A program made the position numbers and the translations under genes. This document shows, piece by piece, positions 44,907 through 54,245 of a stretch of 64,000 bases of DNA. Numbering within the stretch: the first letter of the stretch is position 1; each line of letters starts with the position of its first letter. Source of the DNA: Burkholderiaceae bacterium. Lineage in GTDB: Bacteria > Pseudomonadota > Gammaproteobacteria > Burkholderiales > Burkholderiaceae_C. The stretch covers positions 98,051-162,050 of the forward strand of contig JAIESX010000021.1 in the NCBI GenBank assembly GCA_019745555.1, read 5' to 3'. Under the pieces are notes generated by a model, which saw nothing but the letters and a program-made list of their open reading frames with translations, was not told the origin of the DNA and made no database searches.

Positions 44907-44987
44907 AACGCCGGCCTCCCGCATTCGTGGGATGACGTCGTGGCTGCTCGCGGCTACATTCGCGCGAGTTCGAAACAGGGAGACTCC

Positions 44988-46529
44988 ATGAAGAAACTCG
45001 GCCCCATCCTGCAATTCCTCGGCGGCGAACAGGACCGCTGGCGCGTGAGCGCGCTCTGGGTCCAGGACCGTGCCGGCGCGCCGCCCGCCTGTGTCGCCGG
45101 CGGTCTGCCGGTACAGGTCACGCAGGCCCCGGTGCCCGGCACGGACTGCACGGCCTGGCGTTTCGAGATCAGCGTGCCGCAGACGGATGCGCCGCAGGAA
45201 GTGGCCTACCGCGTGGGGGACGAGTCGCATGCCTTCCATGTGCCCGCGCGCGGCACCATGCCGGCGCTGGCCTACGGCTCATGCAACGGCTATTCCGACC
45301 CCAAGCTGATGAAGAAAGTAGCACAGCCCAACGCGCTGTGGTCCCGGCTCGCGCGCCTGCATGCGCGGCAGGACCGGGTGGACGCGCAGACCTACGGCCC
45401 GCTGCATCTGCTGCTGCTCGGGGGTGACCAGGTCTACAGCGATGCGATGTGGGTCGTCATACCCGAGCTCAAGGCCTGGGCGACCCTGCCCTGGACCAGG
45501 CGCCACAAGGCACCGTTCACGCCCACGCTGCGCCGCAAGCTGGAGGCGTATTTCAGCAGGATCTACCTGGAGCGCTGGTCGCAGCCCGAGGTGGCCGCGG
45601 TGCTGGCGCGCCTGCCCACCGTGATGATGTGGGACGACCACGACATCATGGACGGCTGGGGCTCCTACCCGGCCGAGCAGCACCACTGCCCGGTCTACCA
45701 GGGCATCTACGAGGTGGCGCGTGCCGCCTTCGGCCTGTTCCAGCGCCAGGCCCTCGGCGGGCCGGCACCGGGCACGCTGCCCGGTCAGACACACTTCAAC
45801 AGCGCCTGGCGCATTGGCCCGCTGGGCCTGCTGATGCTGGACATGCGCAGCGAGCGCCGGCCGCGCCGCCTCGAGTCCACGCCTACGGGCGCGGTGCTGC
45901 ATGCCGAGCAGGTGCTGAGCCCGCAGAGCTGGAGCGCCGTCTACCAGTGGCTCGCGGCGCAGGAGGCCGCGGGCGGCATGAAGCATCTCTTCGTCATGAG
46001 CAGCATCCCCGTGGTCCACCCGAGCTTCGAGCTGCTGGAGAAACTGCTGGGCATCCTGCCCGGCCAGCAGGAGCTGGAAGACGACCTGCGCGACCACTGG
46101 ACCAGCCCGCCGCACCGCGCCGAGCGACTGCGTCTCATCCATCGCCTGCTGCAGGTGGCGGGGCAGGGTGCGCGCGTGACCCTGCTGTCGGGGGACGTGC
46201 ATGTGGCGGCCGTCGGCGTGATCGAATCGGTACGCGACGGCGGCACCCGCGTGATCAACCAGCTCACCAGCAGCGCCATCGTGCATCCGGCACCTTCGGC
46301 CGTGCAGCTTTTCTTCCTGGAGCAGGTCTGCCGCAATGTCGAGTCCATCGACCGCGGCATCACCGGGGCGCTGCACGAATTTCCCACCACGGGTCACCGC
46401 ATGATCGGCGCGCGCAACTTCCTGACCCTGCAGCCGGACGATCCCGGTGGCGCCGACCGCTACTGGGCCAACTGGTGGGTCGAAGGTGAGCCCCACCCCT
46501 ATACCAAGGTGGTGCACCCGGCGGGCTGA
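44988..46529 (+). CDS. PhoD-like metallophosphatase
   Basis: A protein of 513 residues, start MKKLGPILQF after a GGGAGA site. It has the PhoD-type metallophosphatase motifs: LLLGGDQVYSDAMW (about 140), MMWDDHDIMDGWGSYP (about 215) and LSGDVHVAAVGVIE (about 405). No signal peptide or Tat motif is visible, so unlike secreted PhoD alkaline phosphatase it probably works in the cytosol. The substrate may be a phosphodiester or phosphate ester. It follows the reductase gene by 81 bases. Confidence 0.85.
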   Translation: MKKLGPILQFLGGEQDRWRVSALWVQDRAGAPPACVAGGLPVQVTQAPVPGTDCTAWRFEISVPQTDAPQEVAYRVGDESHAFHVPARGTMPALAYGSCNGYSDPKLMKKVAQPNALWSRLARLHARQDRVDAQTYGPLHLLLLGGDQVYSDAMWVVIPELKAWATLPWTRRHKAPFTPTLRRKLEAYFSRIYLERWSQPEVAAVLARLPTVMMWDDHDIMDGWGSYPAEQHHCPVYQGIYEVARAAFGLFQRQALGGPAPGTLPGQTHFNSAWRIGPLGLLMLDMRSERRPRRLESTPTGAVLHAEQVLSPQSWSAVYQWLAAQEAAGGMKHLFVMSSIPVVHPSFELLEKLLGILPGQQELEDDLRDHWTSPPHRAERLRLIHRLLQVAGQGARVTLLSGDVHVAAVGVIESVRDGGTRVINQLTSSAIVHPAPSAVQLFFLEQVCRNVESIDRGITGALHEFPTTGHRMIGARNFLTLQPDDPGGADRYWANWWVEGEPHPYTKVVHPAG

Positions 46530-46538
46530 GGGCGTCGC

Positions 46539-47060
46539 TCAGCGGTGCCGGTGCCAGTGCCCCTGGGAATGCGGGCGATGGTCGTGCCGGTGGTGGTGAT
46601 GGCCGCGCCCCAGCCGCAGGTGCAGGCCGAACGAGGGGTAGACCGCGTAGGGGACGTAGGGGTAGTAGTTGCGCGAGTGGATCACCACGGGCGCTGGCAC
46701 GTAGACCGGCGCGGTGATGATCACCGGTGCCGGCAGCGTGCCGGGTTCGCCCAGACGGCTCGCATCGACCTGCAGGGCCAGGGTCGGGCCCGGGTCATGG
46801 GGCAGTTGCACCGTGTGCTCGCGCCCCTCATGCAGGTAGACCACGCTGTAGCCCGTGGTGCGGGTCTCGTGGAAGGTCAGCAGGCCGCAATGTCCGTCCA
46901 CGCTGCAGACCTGGCGCGGCACGGCCACCGGCTGCACGACCGGGGTGACCGAGAGCACGGGTGCATATTCCAGCAGGGTGTTGGCGCCCGCGCCGGCCGC
47001 GGCCAGCAGCAGGCCGAGCCAGGGCAGGCGTTTCAAGATCCGGCGAGGCAGAGATTTCAT
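46539..47060 (-). CDS. Secreted protein with His-rich C-terminal tail
   Basis: A protein of 173 residues with a signal peptide (about 1-26, AAAGAGA). A middle part contains SVTPVVQPVAVPRQVC, a short stretch related to the N-terminal regions of glycine-zipper envelope proteins. A Pro/Val/Tyr-rich segment follows, and the last ~23 residues hold about nine histidines (GRGHHHHRHDHRPHSQGHWH...). The tail suggests Zn, Ni or Cu binding, but that is inference; no recognised domain. It converges with the PhoD-like gene (9-base gap). Confidence 0.75.
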   Translation of the reverse strand: MKSLPRRILKRLPWLGLLLAAAGAGANTLLEYAPVLSVTPVVQPVAVPRQVCSVDGHCGLLTFHETRTTGYSVVYLHEGREHTVQLPHDPGPTLALQVDASRLGEPGTLPAPVIITAPVYVPAPVVIHSRNYYPYVPYAVYPSFGLHLRLGRGHHHHRHDHRPHSQGHWHRHR

Positions 47061-47121
47061 CTCCCCGCAACGCAGCCGGGTGCGGTGGCGCCGACCTGAG
47101 CGGGTCCGGCGCTTTGTAAAG

Positions 47122-47262
47122 TCAGCGGTTCTTGTCCTTGCCGCGCGGAATCACCGCGGTGACGGGCGGCATGGGACGGTCCGAGCTGCCGGGTTTGGGC
47201 GGCGAAGTGTCCTTCTTGGGCTTCTTCACCATCTTGTTGCTGCGCTGTTCGCCTTTGGCCAT
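47122..47262 (-). CDS. Conserved basic small protein (46 residues)
   Basis: A small, lysine- and proline-rich protein starting MAKGEQRSNKMVKKPKK, preceded by GGAGG on the minus strand. I recognise the MAKG.QRSN..KKPKK pattern from many proteobacterial genomes, where it is a short conserved protein of unknown function, likely nucleic-acid binding from its charge. It lies between the His-rich protein gene and the reductase-like gene on the same strand. Confidence 0.75.
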   Translation of the reverse strand: MAKGEQRSNKMVKKPKKDTSPPKPGSSDRPMPPVTAVIPRGKDKNR

Positions 47263-47347
47263 GGGGCCTCCGTGATCGAGGTCCCGGGATGCGACCTGTG
47301 GGGCGATCGTATGCCAAAACACCGTTGCGGCGGCGTTCGGGCCAGGA

Positions 47348-48418
47348 CTATTTTTGGGCCGCGCGGTTGCGTTCCAGCTGCGCGTCCACCAGCGCCACGA
47401 CCTCGTCCACGGCCGGATGCCGCAGGCCACGCTGCGCCGCGATGGCCTGCACCAGCCGATCCACGCGCTCGATGTGCGGCGCACCCGCGTACAGCGCGCG
47501 GGCGGCCGAGGAAGGGCTGGCCAGGCCCTGCGCGGCCGCGGCGTATTTCTCGAAAGGGACCAGGTCCGCCTCTGCGGCCCCCAGGGACTTGCACAGCGCG
47601 CAGATCCAGTCGTAGACCTCGCGTGCGGCCTGCAGATCCGTATGAACCGCTTCGCGGATGGAGCGCACGCCCTGTGCCGTCACGCAGCGGTAGTTACCCG
47701 CCAGCAGCATCGCCCACTTGGCCAGCGGCACGAAGACCGAATCGTGCACCTTGAGCTTCACGGGCAACTCCACCGCCTCGCCATCCACGGTGTGGCGGAT
47801 GGCTTCGATGTCGGCTTGCAGCCTGCGCAGCAGACCGGTATGCATCTCCGAAGGAAAACCCGCCACCTTGAAGTTGGTCGGCAGGCGGACCTGCAGCACA
47901 TTGAGCGCCTCCTCCGGCGGACGGAAGGCCTGCGGGTCCGGACTGCACAGCGTCATGCAGGCGGGGTCGAAGCCGTCCCAGACCGTGGGGTCGGTGTAGG
48001 CGCCGCGGCAGGCCGTGGCATCCACGCCGGGCAGACGGGCCAGGTAGGGCAGGGGCGGCATGTTCATGATGGACATGCAGGGCACGCGCGACTTGGCCAC
48101 GGCCTGCAGCAGATCGCGCACGCCGGGGCTGCGGTACTGCGGCTCCTGCATCGCCAGGGCCACGAGCTCGTAGTCGGCCGGGATCACCTCGGCCGGCCCT
48201 GCCGCGCGCAGCTGGCCCGATGCATCCTGCGAACGCAGTTCCACCAGGCCCTCGCGGCCCTTGAGCGGCAGGCGCACGCGGATGCCCTCGCGGTTGATCA
48301 GTTCCACTTCCTGGGGCAGGCAGACCAGCGTGACGCGGTGGCCCGCCATCACGAGCTTGATGCCCAGCAGCGAGCCATAGGAAGCGCCGAGGATGAGGAT
48401 GCGGCTGGGGCGGTTCAT
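47348..48418 (-). CDS. Ketopantoate-reductase-like dehydrogenase
   Basis: A protein of 356 residues, start MNRPSRILILGASYGSLLG. An N-terminal Rossmann motif is present and the two-domain ApbA/PanE-type architecture is likely: a C-terminal all-helical half with VKLKVHDSVFVPLAKWAMLLAG. It is longer than PanE (about 300) and differs in many positions, so it may act on another 2-oxo acid. It is divergent from the DUF3014 gene (142-base gap). Confidence 0.7.
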   Translation of the reverse strand: MNRPSRILILGASYGSLLGIKLVMAGHRVTLVCLPQEVELINREGIRVRLPLKGREGLVELRSQDASGQLRAAGPAEVIPADYELVALAMQEPQYRSPGVRDLLQAVAKSRVPCMSIMNMPPLPYLARLPGVDATACRGAYTDPTVWDGFDPACMTLCSPDPQAFRPPEEALNVLQVRLPTNFKVAGFPSEMHTGLLRRLQADIEAIRHTVDGEAVELPVKLKVHDSVFVPLAKWAMLLAGNYRCVTAQGVRSIREAVHTDLQAAREVYDWICALCKSLGAAEADLVPFEKYAAAAQGLASPSSAARALYAGAPHIERVDRLVQAIAAQRGLRHPAVDEVVALVDAQLERNRAAQK

Positions 48419-48559
48419 GCGTGCTCCTTGAAGTTCGCAGCCATTGTGGCGTCGAAGTCCAAACCCCACACGCCGCAGTGCAACACGAAAGGGCTGCACA
48501 GCACCGGGCCTGCAGTGCTAGCATCGGCCTCTGGAACCCTGTCTGCCGCCTCGAGACCC

Positions 48560-49435
48560 ATGAACAAAAGCCGCCTAGCCCTCGCACTCCTTCTGGTCCT
48601 GGTGCTTCTGGGTGTGGCAGCGTGGTACTACCGGCCCCAGCTGGACGAGAACCTCGCACCCGTCGTGCCCCAGGCCCAGCCGGTGCAGCAGCCCGCGGTG
48701 GCGGCCGAACCCGTGCCGGCTCCCGAACCGCCGCCGATCCAGCACCCCGTGCAGGCCATCGAGGCCGTCCCGCCGCCGCCGGCCGTGCGCGCCCTGCCGC
48801 CGCTGGGCCAGTCCGATGCGCGCGCGCGTGAAGACCTCAACACCCTGCTGGGCCGCAAGAAGGTTGAGCAGTTCCTGCTGATCGACAGCTTTGTGCGTCG
48901 CACGGTCGCCACCATCGACAACCTGGGCCGCGAGCACGCTGCGCCCAGCATGTGGCCCGTGCATCCCACGCCTGGGCGCTTCTCCACGCTGCGCCGTCCC
49001 GAGGGCGAGATCATCAATCCCGACAACGGTCAGCGCTACTCGCCACTGGTGCAGTTCATCGAGACCGTCAACAGCCGCCAGATCGTGCAGCTGTACGTCA
49101 GCCTCTATCCGCTGTTCCAGCAGGCCTACGAGGAGCTGGGCTACCCCAGGGCTTATTTCAACGACCGCCTGATCGCCGTCATCGACCTGCTGCTGGCCAC
49201 GCCCGTGCGCGAGGAGCCCCTGATCGTGGGTCTGGTCGAGGTCAAGGGGCCCATTGCCTCCGAGCGCCCCTGGACCCGTTACGAGTTCGAGGAGGACGAG
49301 CTGCAGTCCCTGGCCGCCGGCCAGAAGATGCTGCTGCGCACCGGACCGGTCAACCACCGCCGCCTGCGCGCCAAGCTCATCGAATACCGCGGGCTGCTGA
49401 CCAAGGCCGCCTTGCCCAAGGGCATCAAGCCCTGA
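48560..49435 (+). CDS. DUF3014 membrane-anchored protein
   Basis: A protein of 291 residues with an N-terminal helix (about 4-25), a Pro/Ala/Val-rich linker (about 30-80, with VPQAQPVQQP and VPPPPAV) and a folded C-terminal DUF3014 domain from about 90 (SDARAREDLNTLLGRKKVEQFLLIDSFVRRTVATIDNL). The C-terminus carries LLRTGPVNHRRLRAKLIEYRGLL. The family is periplasmic or membrane-tethered; no function is known. The repeated Pro-rich linker suggests it spans part of the envelope. Confidence 0.85.
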   Translation: MNKSRLALALLLVLVLLGVAAWYYRPQLDENLAPVVPQAQPVQQPAVAAEPVPAPEPPPIQHPVQAIEAVPPPPAVRALPPLGQSDARAREDLNTLLGRKKVEQFLLIDSFVRRTVATIDNLGREHAAPSMWPVHPTPGRFSTLRRPEGEIINPDNGQRYSPLVQFIETVNSRQIVQLYVSLYPLFQQAYEELGYPRAYFNDRLIAVIDLLLATPVREEPLIVGLVEVKGPIASERPWTRYEFEEDELQSLAAGQKMLLRTGPVNHRRLRAKLIEYRGLLTKAALPKGIKP

Positions 49436-49447
49436 GGGCTGCCCGCT

Positions 49448-50572
49448 TCAGGGCCTCAGCATCAGCCCCGCACGCGGGTCCACGCGCCCGGCCAGCAGCT
49501 GCTCGTAGGCCGCGCGCATGGCCTCGGCGCCCTGCGCGTGATGGATCACGAGCCAGGGGTTTGCGGGCGCATTCACCCGCTGCATGAGGGCCGACCAGGC
49601 CTCGCCCAGCCGCTGCTCCAGACCTGCGGCGCCCCAGCCTTCGGGCGGCGGCGCTGCGCGTTTCTTGCCCTGGGCCGGGGCAAAGAACAGCTCGGGCCTG
49701 GGCCCCGGCAGGCCGCCGGCGCCGCCCAGGGCTTCCCAGTGGCTGCCGCCGACCGAGCAGCTGTACGTCAGGGCCGGCCCGAAGTGCTGGTGGATCGTGC
49801 GCCGCAGTCCGGCGTCGCCGGCGTAGTCGATGTAGACCGTGGGCACCGCCGGGTCCAGGGTCTGCACGTCCTCGTAGCGCAGCGCCTCGTCATAACACCC
49901 CAGTCCACGGGTGTAGTCCAGGTTGCCGGCCGAGGTGAGGCCCAGCACCTGCGGGCCATCCGTGCGACGCGCCAGGCAGAAGGCCGTGCCGTAGGCCGTC
50001 TTGCTCGATGCGCTGGACAGCAGCAGCTGGCGGGCGCCGAAGAAATCGTGCTCGGCCATGAAGTCGTCGATGAGGAAGGAGGTCGTGAACAGCGGACGCA
50101 GCACAGCCTGCTGGCCCTCAAGCGCCGGGTCGTAGGCCGGGTCCGTGGCGCAGAACACCAGCTGGTTGTAGATCGCAGCCAGCTCACGCCGGTGCGCCGC
50201 GCCGTCCATGAAGCCGCGCGCGTTCACGCGTTCGGCCTGCACCACCAGGTAATAGCCCATGGGCAGGTAGCCATAGACGCGCTGGCCCGTGGCCACCTCG
50301 GCGTGGCGTGACTCCACCACCTCGGCAAAGCCCCAGACCGGGATGCAGCCCCAGCCTTCGGCGCCGCTGGGGAAGAAGGCCCAGTACTTCATCCGGTCGC
50401 CGAAGGCGGCATAGGTGATGTTGTTGGCCGTCAGCGCAAAGGTCTGCACCTGCAGGCGGACCTCCCCTTCGCGCAGCGGACGTGCGGCGGGCGCATCCGG
50501 GTCGGGCAGCAGGTAGGTGGCGTGCAGATCGGTGCGGCTGACGCCAAAGCGGGTGGGGGTGGGAATGTCCAT
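49448..50572 (-). CDS. DUF2855 family protein (MDR-like)
   Basis: A protein of 374 residues, start MDIPTPTRFGVSRTDLHATYLLPDP. The pattern GEVRLQVQTFALTANNITYAAFGDRMKYWAFFP is that of DUF2855, and the later LLLSSASSKTAYGTAFCLA is typical of medium-chain dehydrogenase/reductase-like nucleotide-binding halves. Function unassigned. It converges with the DUF3014 gene (12-base gap). Confidence 0.85.
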   Translation of the reverse strand: MDIPTPTRFGVSRTDLHATYLLPDPDAPAARPLREGEVRLQVQTFALTANNITYAAFGDRMKYWAFFPSGAEGWGCIPVWGFAEVVESRHAEVATGQRVYGYLPMGYYLVVQAERVNARGFMDGAAHRRELAAIYNQLVFCATDPAYDPALEGQQAVLRPLFTTSFLIDDFMAEHDFFGARQLLLSSASSKTAYGTAFCLARRTDGPQVLGLTSAGNLDYTRGLGCYDEALRYEDVQTLDPAVPTVYIDYAGDAGLRRTIHQHFGPALTYSCSVGGSHWEALGGAGGLPGPRPELFFAPAQGKKRAAPPPEGWGAAGLEQRLGEAWSALMQRVNAPANPWLVIHHAQGAEAMRAAYEQLLAGRVDPRAGLMLRP

Positions 50573-50642
50573 GATGCGTCCTGGCTGAGGAACCCCGAGC
50601 ATGCCCGCCTTCGGCGCCGCGGGCTGTCTCGCAGGCGATGGC

Positions 50643-51059
50643 TCAGCTGCGCGCGCGCAGGCCCTGCGCCAGGGCGCCCAGGGCTATGCCCGCCAGCGCC
50701 CAGAGCAGGTCGAGGTTGCCCGTGCCCAGGCCGGCGATGGCCGGGCCCGGACAGACACCGCACAGACCCCAGCCCAGCCCGAACAGCGCCGAGCCCAGGG
50801 CCGTGTCACGGTTCCAGGGCCGGTTCTGCTGTTCGAAGCCGCCGCCCAGCAGCGGCCGCTTCATCACACGCGGCGCGCCCTGGTAGGCGATCAGCACCAC
50901 GGCCACCGCCCCGCCCATCACCAGCATCAGACCCCAGTCCTCGAAGCGCAGAAAGCTCAGCACCACCTCGGGCCGCACCATGCCCGAGAGCGAGAGCCCG
51001 AAGCCGAAGAGCGCGCCCGCGGCCAGCGTGGCCAGCGCCTGCCTGATGTTCGTGCTCAT
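50643..51059 (-). CDS. YeeE/YedE family membrane protein, second half
   Basis: A protein of 138 residues with three or four hydrophobic helices, starting MSTNIRQALATLAAGALFGFGLSLSGMVRPEVVLSFL. It carries the conserved motif GLGWGLCGVCPGPA (Cys pair), which in the YeeE family lines the thiosulfate path. The gene and its upstream partner together correspond to one full-length YeeE/YedE protein, with a 4-base overlap, so this is a split transporter. Confidence 0.88.
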   Translation of the reverse strand: MSTNIRQALATLAAGALFGFGLSLSGMVRPEVVLSFLRFEDWGLMLVMGGAVAVVLIAYQGAPRVMKRPLLGGGFEQQNRPWNRDTALGSALFGLGWGLCGVCPGPAIAGLGTGNLDLLWALAGIALGALAQGLRARS

Positions 51060-51523
51060 AGCCACCTCGCTGCCAGGTTGGCCGTGAGAAAGGCCGTCGC
51101 CATGAAGGTCAGCACAGCCCAGAGCGAAGGCAGCTGCAGCGAACCCAGGCCGCAGATGCCGTGGCCCGAGGTGCAGCCATTGGCCAGCCGCGCGCCATAG
51201 CCCACGAAGAAGCCGCCCAGCAGCAGCTGCCAGGCCGGCACCCGGGTGGCCAGCGGCGTGCCGTCGGTCCAGCCCAGCCACCACGCCAGCGCGCCGACGA
51301 TGAGGCCGGCCGCATAGACCAGGCGCCAGCCGCGCGTCTGCACATAGCGCGCGGCCTGGAAGTAGGGCCGCTGCACCAGCCAGGACCAGGTGCTAGAGAA
51401 CACTGAGCTCATGCCGCCGATGCGGCCCGTGAACACGAAGAGCAGGGCCGTGCCCAAGCCCACCAGCAGGCCGCCCAGCAGGTAGTGCTGCCAGCCCAGT
51501 GGAAAGAGTGTGTCGAGGTTCAT
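51056..51523 (-). CDS. YeeE/YedE family membrane protein, first half
   Basis: A protein of 155 residues with about four hydrophobic helices. The motif GYGARLANGCTSGHGICGLGSLQLPS (two conserved Cys) near residue 120 is diagnostic of the sulfur-transport YeeE/YedE/PmpA-type proteins. It overlaps the second-half gene by 4 bases, so the two subunits are made together. Thiosulfate or related sulfur-compound uptake is the expected role; no sulfurtransferase or arsR-type regulator gene is next to it. Confidence 0.9.
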   Translation of the reverse strand: MNLDTLFPLGWQHYLLGGLLVGLGTALLFVFTGRIGGMSSVFSSTWSWLVQRPYFQAARYVQTRGWRLVYAAGLIVGALAWWLGWTDGTPLATRVPAWQLLLGGFFVGYGARLANGCTSGHGICGLGSLQLPSLWAVLTFMATAFLTANLAARWL

Positions 51524-51575
51524 GGCCGGGGATTATCGGCCGTGGTGTGTGGCCCGCAAGCGGGCGATCCCGGTG

Positions 51576-52820
51576 TCAGACGAAGGGCGCCGGCGCCGTC
51601 GGTATGCCTTCCTGCACGGAAGGCGGCGGCGGAGGGGCCGGCGGCTGCTGGCTGTCGGTGATCAGTGCGCGGCGCTCGGCCTCGTGGATCACGTCCAGCG
51701 GCGTGGCGCGGCCCGGCTGCTGCAGCGTCACACTGCCCAGGGCCAGCTGGGGCAGAAACTCGTGGCGCGTCTGGTCACGCCCGATCACGGCCAGCGGTCG
51801 GCCCACCAGCATGCGCATGCGGTTGACCGTGTCCTGCACATACTCGCGGCGCTTGTCGGCCGAGATCACCACCACGAAGCAGCGCGGCTGGTACAGGCCC
51901 ACCACGCAGCGGAAACCTGCCGCACGGCGGATGCGCGCGGCCAGCGCCACCAGGATCTGCTGCTCCACGCCATGGCCGGCCGTCTGGCCCAGCTCGTAGA
52001 GGTTGCGGATGTTGAGGCAGACCACGGTGCATTCGCCGTGGATGCGCGCGGTGCGCCAGAAGGCATGGCCCACCTCGCTCAGCAGCATCGAGCCCGTGGG
52101 CAGGCCGGTGGCCGGGTCGGCCCCGACCTGCAGCCGTGCCAGCCGCGTGAGGTGGCGCTGCTCGCGGTTGCGCTGGATCACCAGCACGATGCAGGCCAGG
52201 AAGTAGACCACGGTCAGGGCCGCCGTGGCGATCCAGGTCCCCAGGCCGAAGCCCGGGATGCCGAGGCCCTTGAGGTAGTGACCGATGATCAGCACCACCA
52301 GGGCCACGCAGGCGATTGCCATCCAGCGCGCCAGCGGATCACCCAGGGCCGCGGCGCGCAGCGTGGCCACCAGGCCCATCATGGCGATCGCCACATTGAC
52401 CGAGGCGGTGGTGACCAGCAGCTGGCGGAATGCATCGGGGCTGGCAAAGGCGGCCTGCAGGCCCAGGGCCGCGCCGGCCAGGCCCATGGCCAGCGCCCCC
52501 CAGGCCGTGATGTGGTGTACGGTGCGGTCCTCGCGGCTGCCGCCCATCCACAGACCCAGGTAGTAGAGGGCCACGGCGCCGGCCACGGGGCCGAGTCCGC
52601 CCTTGAGCATCTGCACCGCCCAGTCCGGCAACAGCCCCGGCCACAGTTCGTCGGGCAGGCCGGTCATGACCACGCAGGCCGCCCCCGCCACCAGCACGAA
52701 GATCACATTGCGCAGCGCCCCGCGCTTGCGGTTGACCAGTGCGTCCGAGAACGCCAGGGCGGCCAGAGTCAGCAGACCCCCCAGCATGGCGGACCAGACG
52801 GCGGTTTCGGCGGTGGACAT
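51576..52820 (-). CDS. Seven-helix membrane protein with degenerate GGDEF domain (paralogue 1 of 3)
   Basis: A protein of 414 residues (start MSTAETAVW at 52820; an ATG three codons upstream is possible). Residues ~1-235 form about seven helices. Residues ~240-390 align with a GGDEF domain from DPATGLPTG (canonical DxLTGLxNR) to the end. The catalytic loop is lost: the GGDEF position reads QPRCF (311-315), the metal-binding DxDxFK region reads CLNIRNLYEL, and there is no RxxD I-site. It should not make c-di-GMP. The Pro-rich C-terminus (PPAPPPPPS) is unique to this copy. It is the last of three tandem paralogues. Confidence 0.85.
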   Translation of the reverse strand: MSTAETAVWSAMLGGLLTLAALAFSDALVNRKRGALRNVIFVLVAGAACVVMTGLPDELWPGLLPDWAVQMLKGGLGPVAGAVALYYLGLWMGGSREDRTVHHITAWGALAMGLAGAALGLQAAFASPDAFRQLLVTTASVNVAIAMMGLVATLRAAALGDPLARWMAIACVALVVLIIGHYLKGLGIPGFGLGTWIATAALTVVYFLACIVLVIQRNREQRHLTRLARLQVGADPATGLPTGSMLLSEVGHAFWRTARIHGECTVVCLNIRNLYELGQTAGHGVEQQILVALAARIRRAAGFRCVVGLYQPRCFVVVISADKRREYVQDTVNRMRMLVGRPLAVIGRDQTRHEFLPQLALGSVTLQQPGRATPLDVIHEAERRALITDSQQPPAPPPPPSVQEGIPTAPAPFV

Positions 52821-52894
52821 GTCCGCCATTATGGAGCCGGGGCGCTGGCTTGTGAGCGTGATTTTTTTCACACTCGCACGAGACCCGGCCGGGC

Positions 52895-54121
52895 CTACCA
52901 GGTGGTGTCGAGGTGGTCGTCCGGCACCGTGTCGGGGCCGATGTGCGGAGGGCCGTTGCGGCGCACCTCCTCCATGGCCTGGTGCTCGGCCTCGTTGAGC
53001 ACGTCCAGCGGCTGCACCCGATCGGGGAGCACCGGCAGCGCCGACAGGCCCACCACCGGCTGGAACTGCTGGCGCTGCTCGCGGTTGCCCACCACCTGCA
53101 GCGGCTGCGTCACCAGGTTGCGGATGCGCGCCAGCGCGGCGTCGTCGAAGCTGCGCTTGCGGTCCAGCGTGAAGACGATGATGAAGCAGCGTGGGTGGTA
53201 GACCCCCACCACGCAGCGAAAGCCCGCCGCGCGGCGGATGCGCGCGGCCGTGGCGGCCAGGATCTGGTTGTCCGTGGTGCGGCCTATGGAGTCGCCGAGT
53301 TCGTAGAGATTGCTCAGGTAGACGCAGACCACCACGCACTGCCCGCGCAGCCGGCCTGCGCGCCAGAAGGCGTGCTCCACGTCGCTGAGCAGGCGTGCAC
53401 CCGTGGGCAGGCCGGTAACCGGGTCGCTGCCCGAGTCGAGCCGGGCCAGGCGCGCGAGCTCGCGGTTGGCACGGTTGCGCACGATGATCAGCACCATCAC
53501 GATCAGCACGAAGAGCAGCGCGGCGCTGGCCGTCAGCAGCCACCAGACCACGCTCAGCGGCACCTGGAGCGTATGCAGGTACAGGCCGGTCATCGTCCCG
53601 GCCAGCAGCACGCTGGCCACCACCAGCCACAGCGCCAGCGGATCGCCCATGAGCGTGGCGCGCACGGACACCAGCAGGATCAGTGCCACCGTCACGCCGT
53701 TGACCGCGGCACTCATCAGCAGCAGCTCCCGGAACTCCGTCGTCGGTGCCATCACCGTCAGCAGGGCCAGCGTCGCCGCGGCAAGCAGCATGAGGTAGCA
53801 GCCCCAGACCGTCACGCCGTAGAGCAGCCGGTCCTCGCGCGCGCCACCGATCCAGATGCCCAGGAAGCGCAGACCCAGCGCGCCGGCCAGCGGACCCAAC
53901 GAGGTCTTGAGCACCATCAGCAGGCGTTCGGGGATGTCGGGGAAGAGCTGCTCGGGCAGGCCCGACATCAGCACGCAGACGCTGCCGATGAAGCTCACCA
54001 GCAGCACGTTGCGTACCGCGCCCAGGCTGCGGGTGATCAGGGCGTCGGCGGCGGCCAGCAGGGCCAGCGACAGCAAGCCGCCGGCCATGACCGACCAGAC
54101 CGTGTTTTCGGTCATGTCCAT
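52895..54121 (-). CDS. Seven-helix membrane protein with degenerate GGDEF domain (paralogue 2 of 3)
   Basis: A protein of 408 residues (start MDMTENTVWSVMAGGLL). Same build as its neighbours: seven helices (about 1-235), then a GGDEF-like domain starting DPVTGLPTGARLL. The GGDEF position reads HPRCF (309-313) and the metal-site region reads CVYLSNLYELGDSIG, so the enzyme core is lost. All three copies keep ARIRRAAGFRCVVG just before the loop, the best conserved stretch, arguing for a retained binding or interaction function. The gap to paralogue 1 is 74 bases. Confidence 0.85.
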   Translation of the reverse strand: MDMTENTVWSVMAGGLLSLALLAAADALITRSLGAVRNVLLVSFIGSVCVLMSGLPEQLFPDIPERLLMVLKTSLGPLAGALGLRFLGIWIGGAREDRLLYGVTVWGCYLMLLAAATLALLTVMAPTTEFRELLLMSAAVNGVTVALILLVSVRATLMGDPLALWLVVASVLLAGTMTGLYLHTLQVPLSVVWWLLTASAALLFVLIVMVLIIVRNRANRELARLARLDSGSDPVTGLPTGARLLSDVEHAFWRAGRLRGQCVVVCVYLSNLYELGDSIGRTTDNQILAATAARIRRAAGFRCVVGVYHPRCFIIVFTLDRKRSFDDAALARIRNLVTQPLQVVGNREQRQQFQPVVGLSALPVLPDRVQPLDVLNEAEHQAMEEVRRNGPPHIGPDTVPDDHLDTTW

Positions 54122-54245
54122 GGTCAGGATTATCTCTGGGGGGTAGCAGTGCTGCGCCGTGGTGCTGCCCTGAAGTGGATCGGAAAGTTGGTGCGCCGCA
54201 ACGGCAGATGCGCCCGGCCCGGGCAGGACAGGGCGGCGCGCATGG

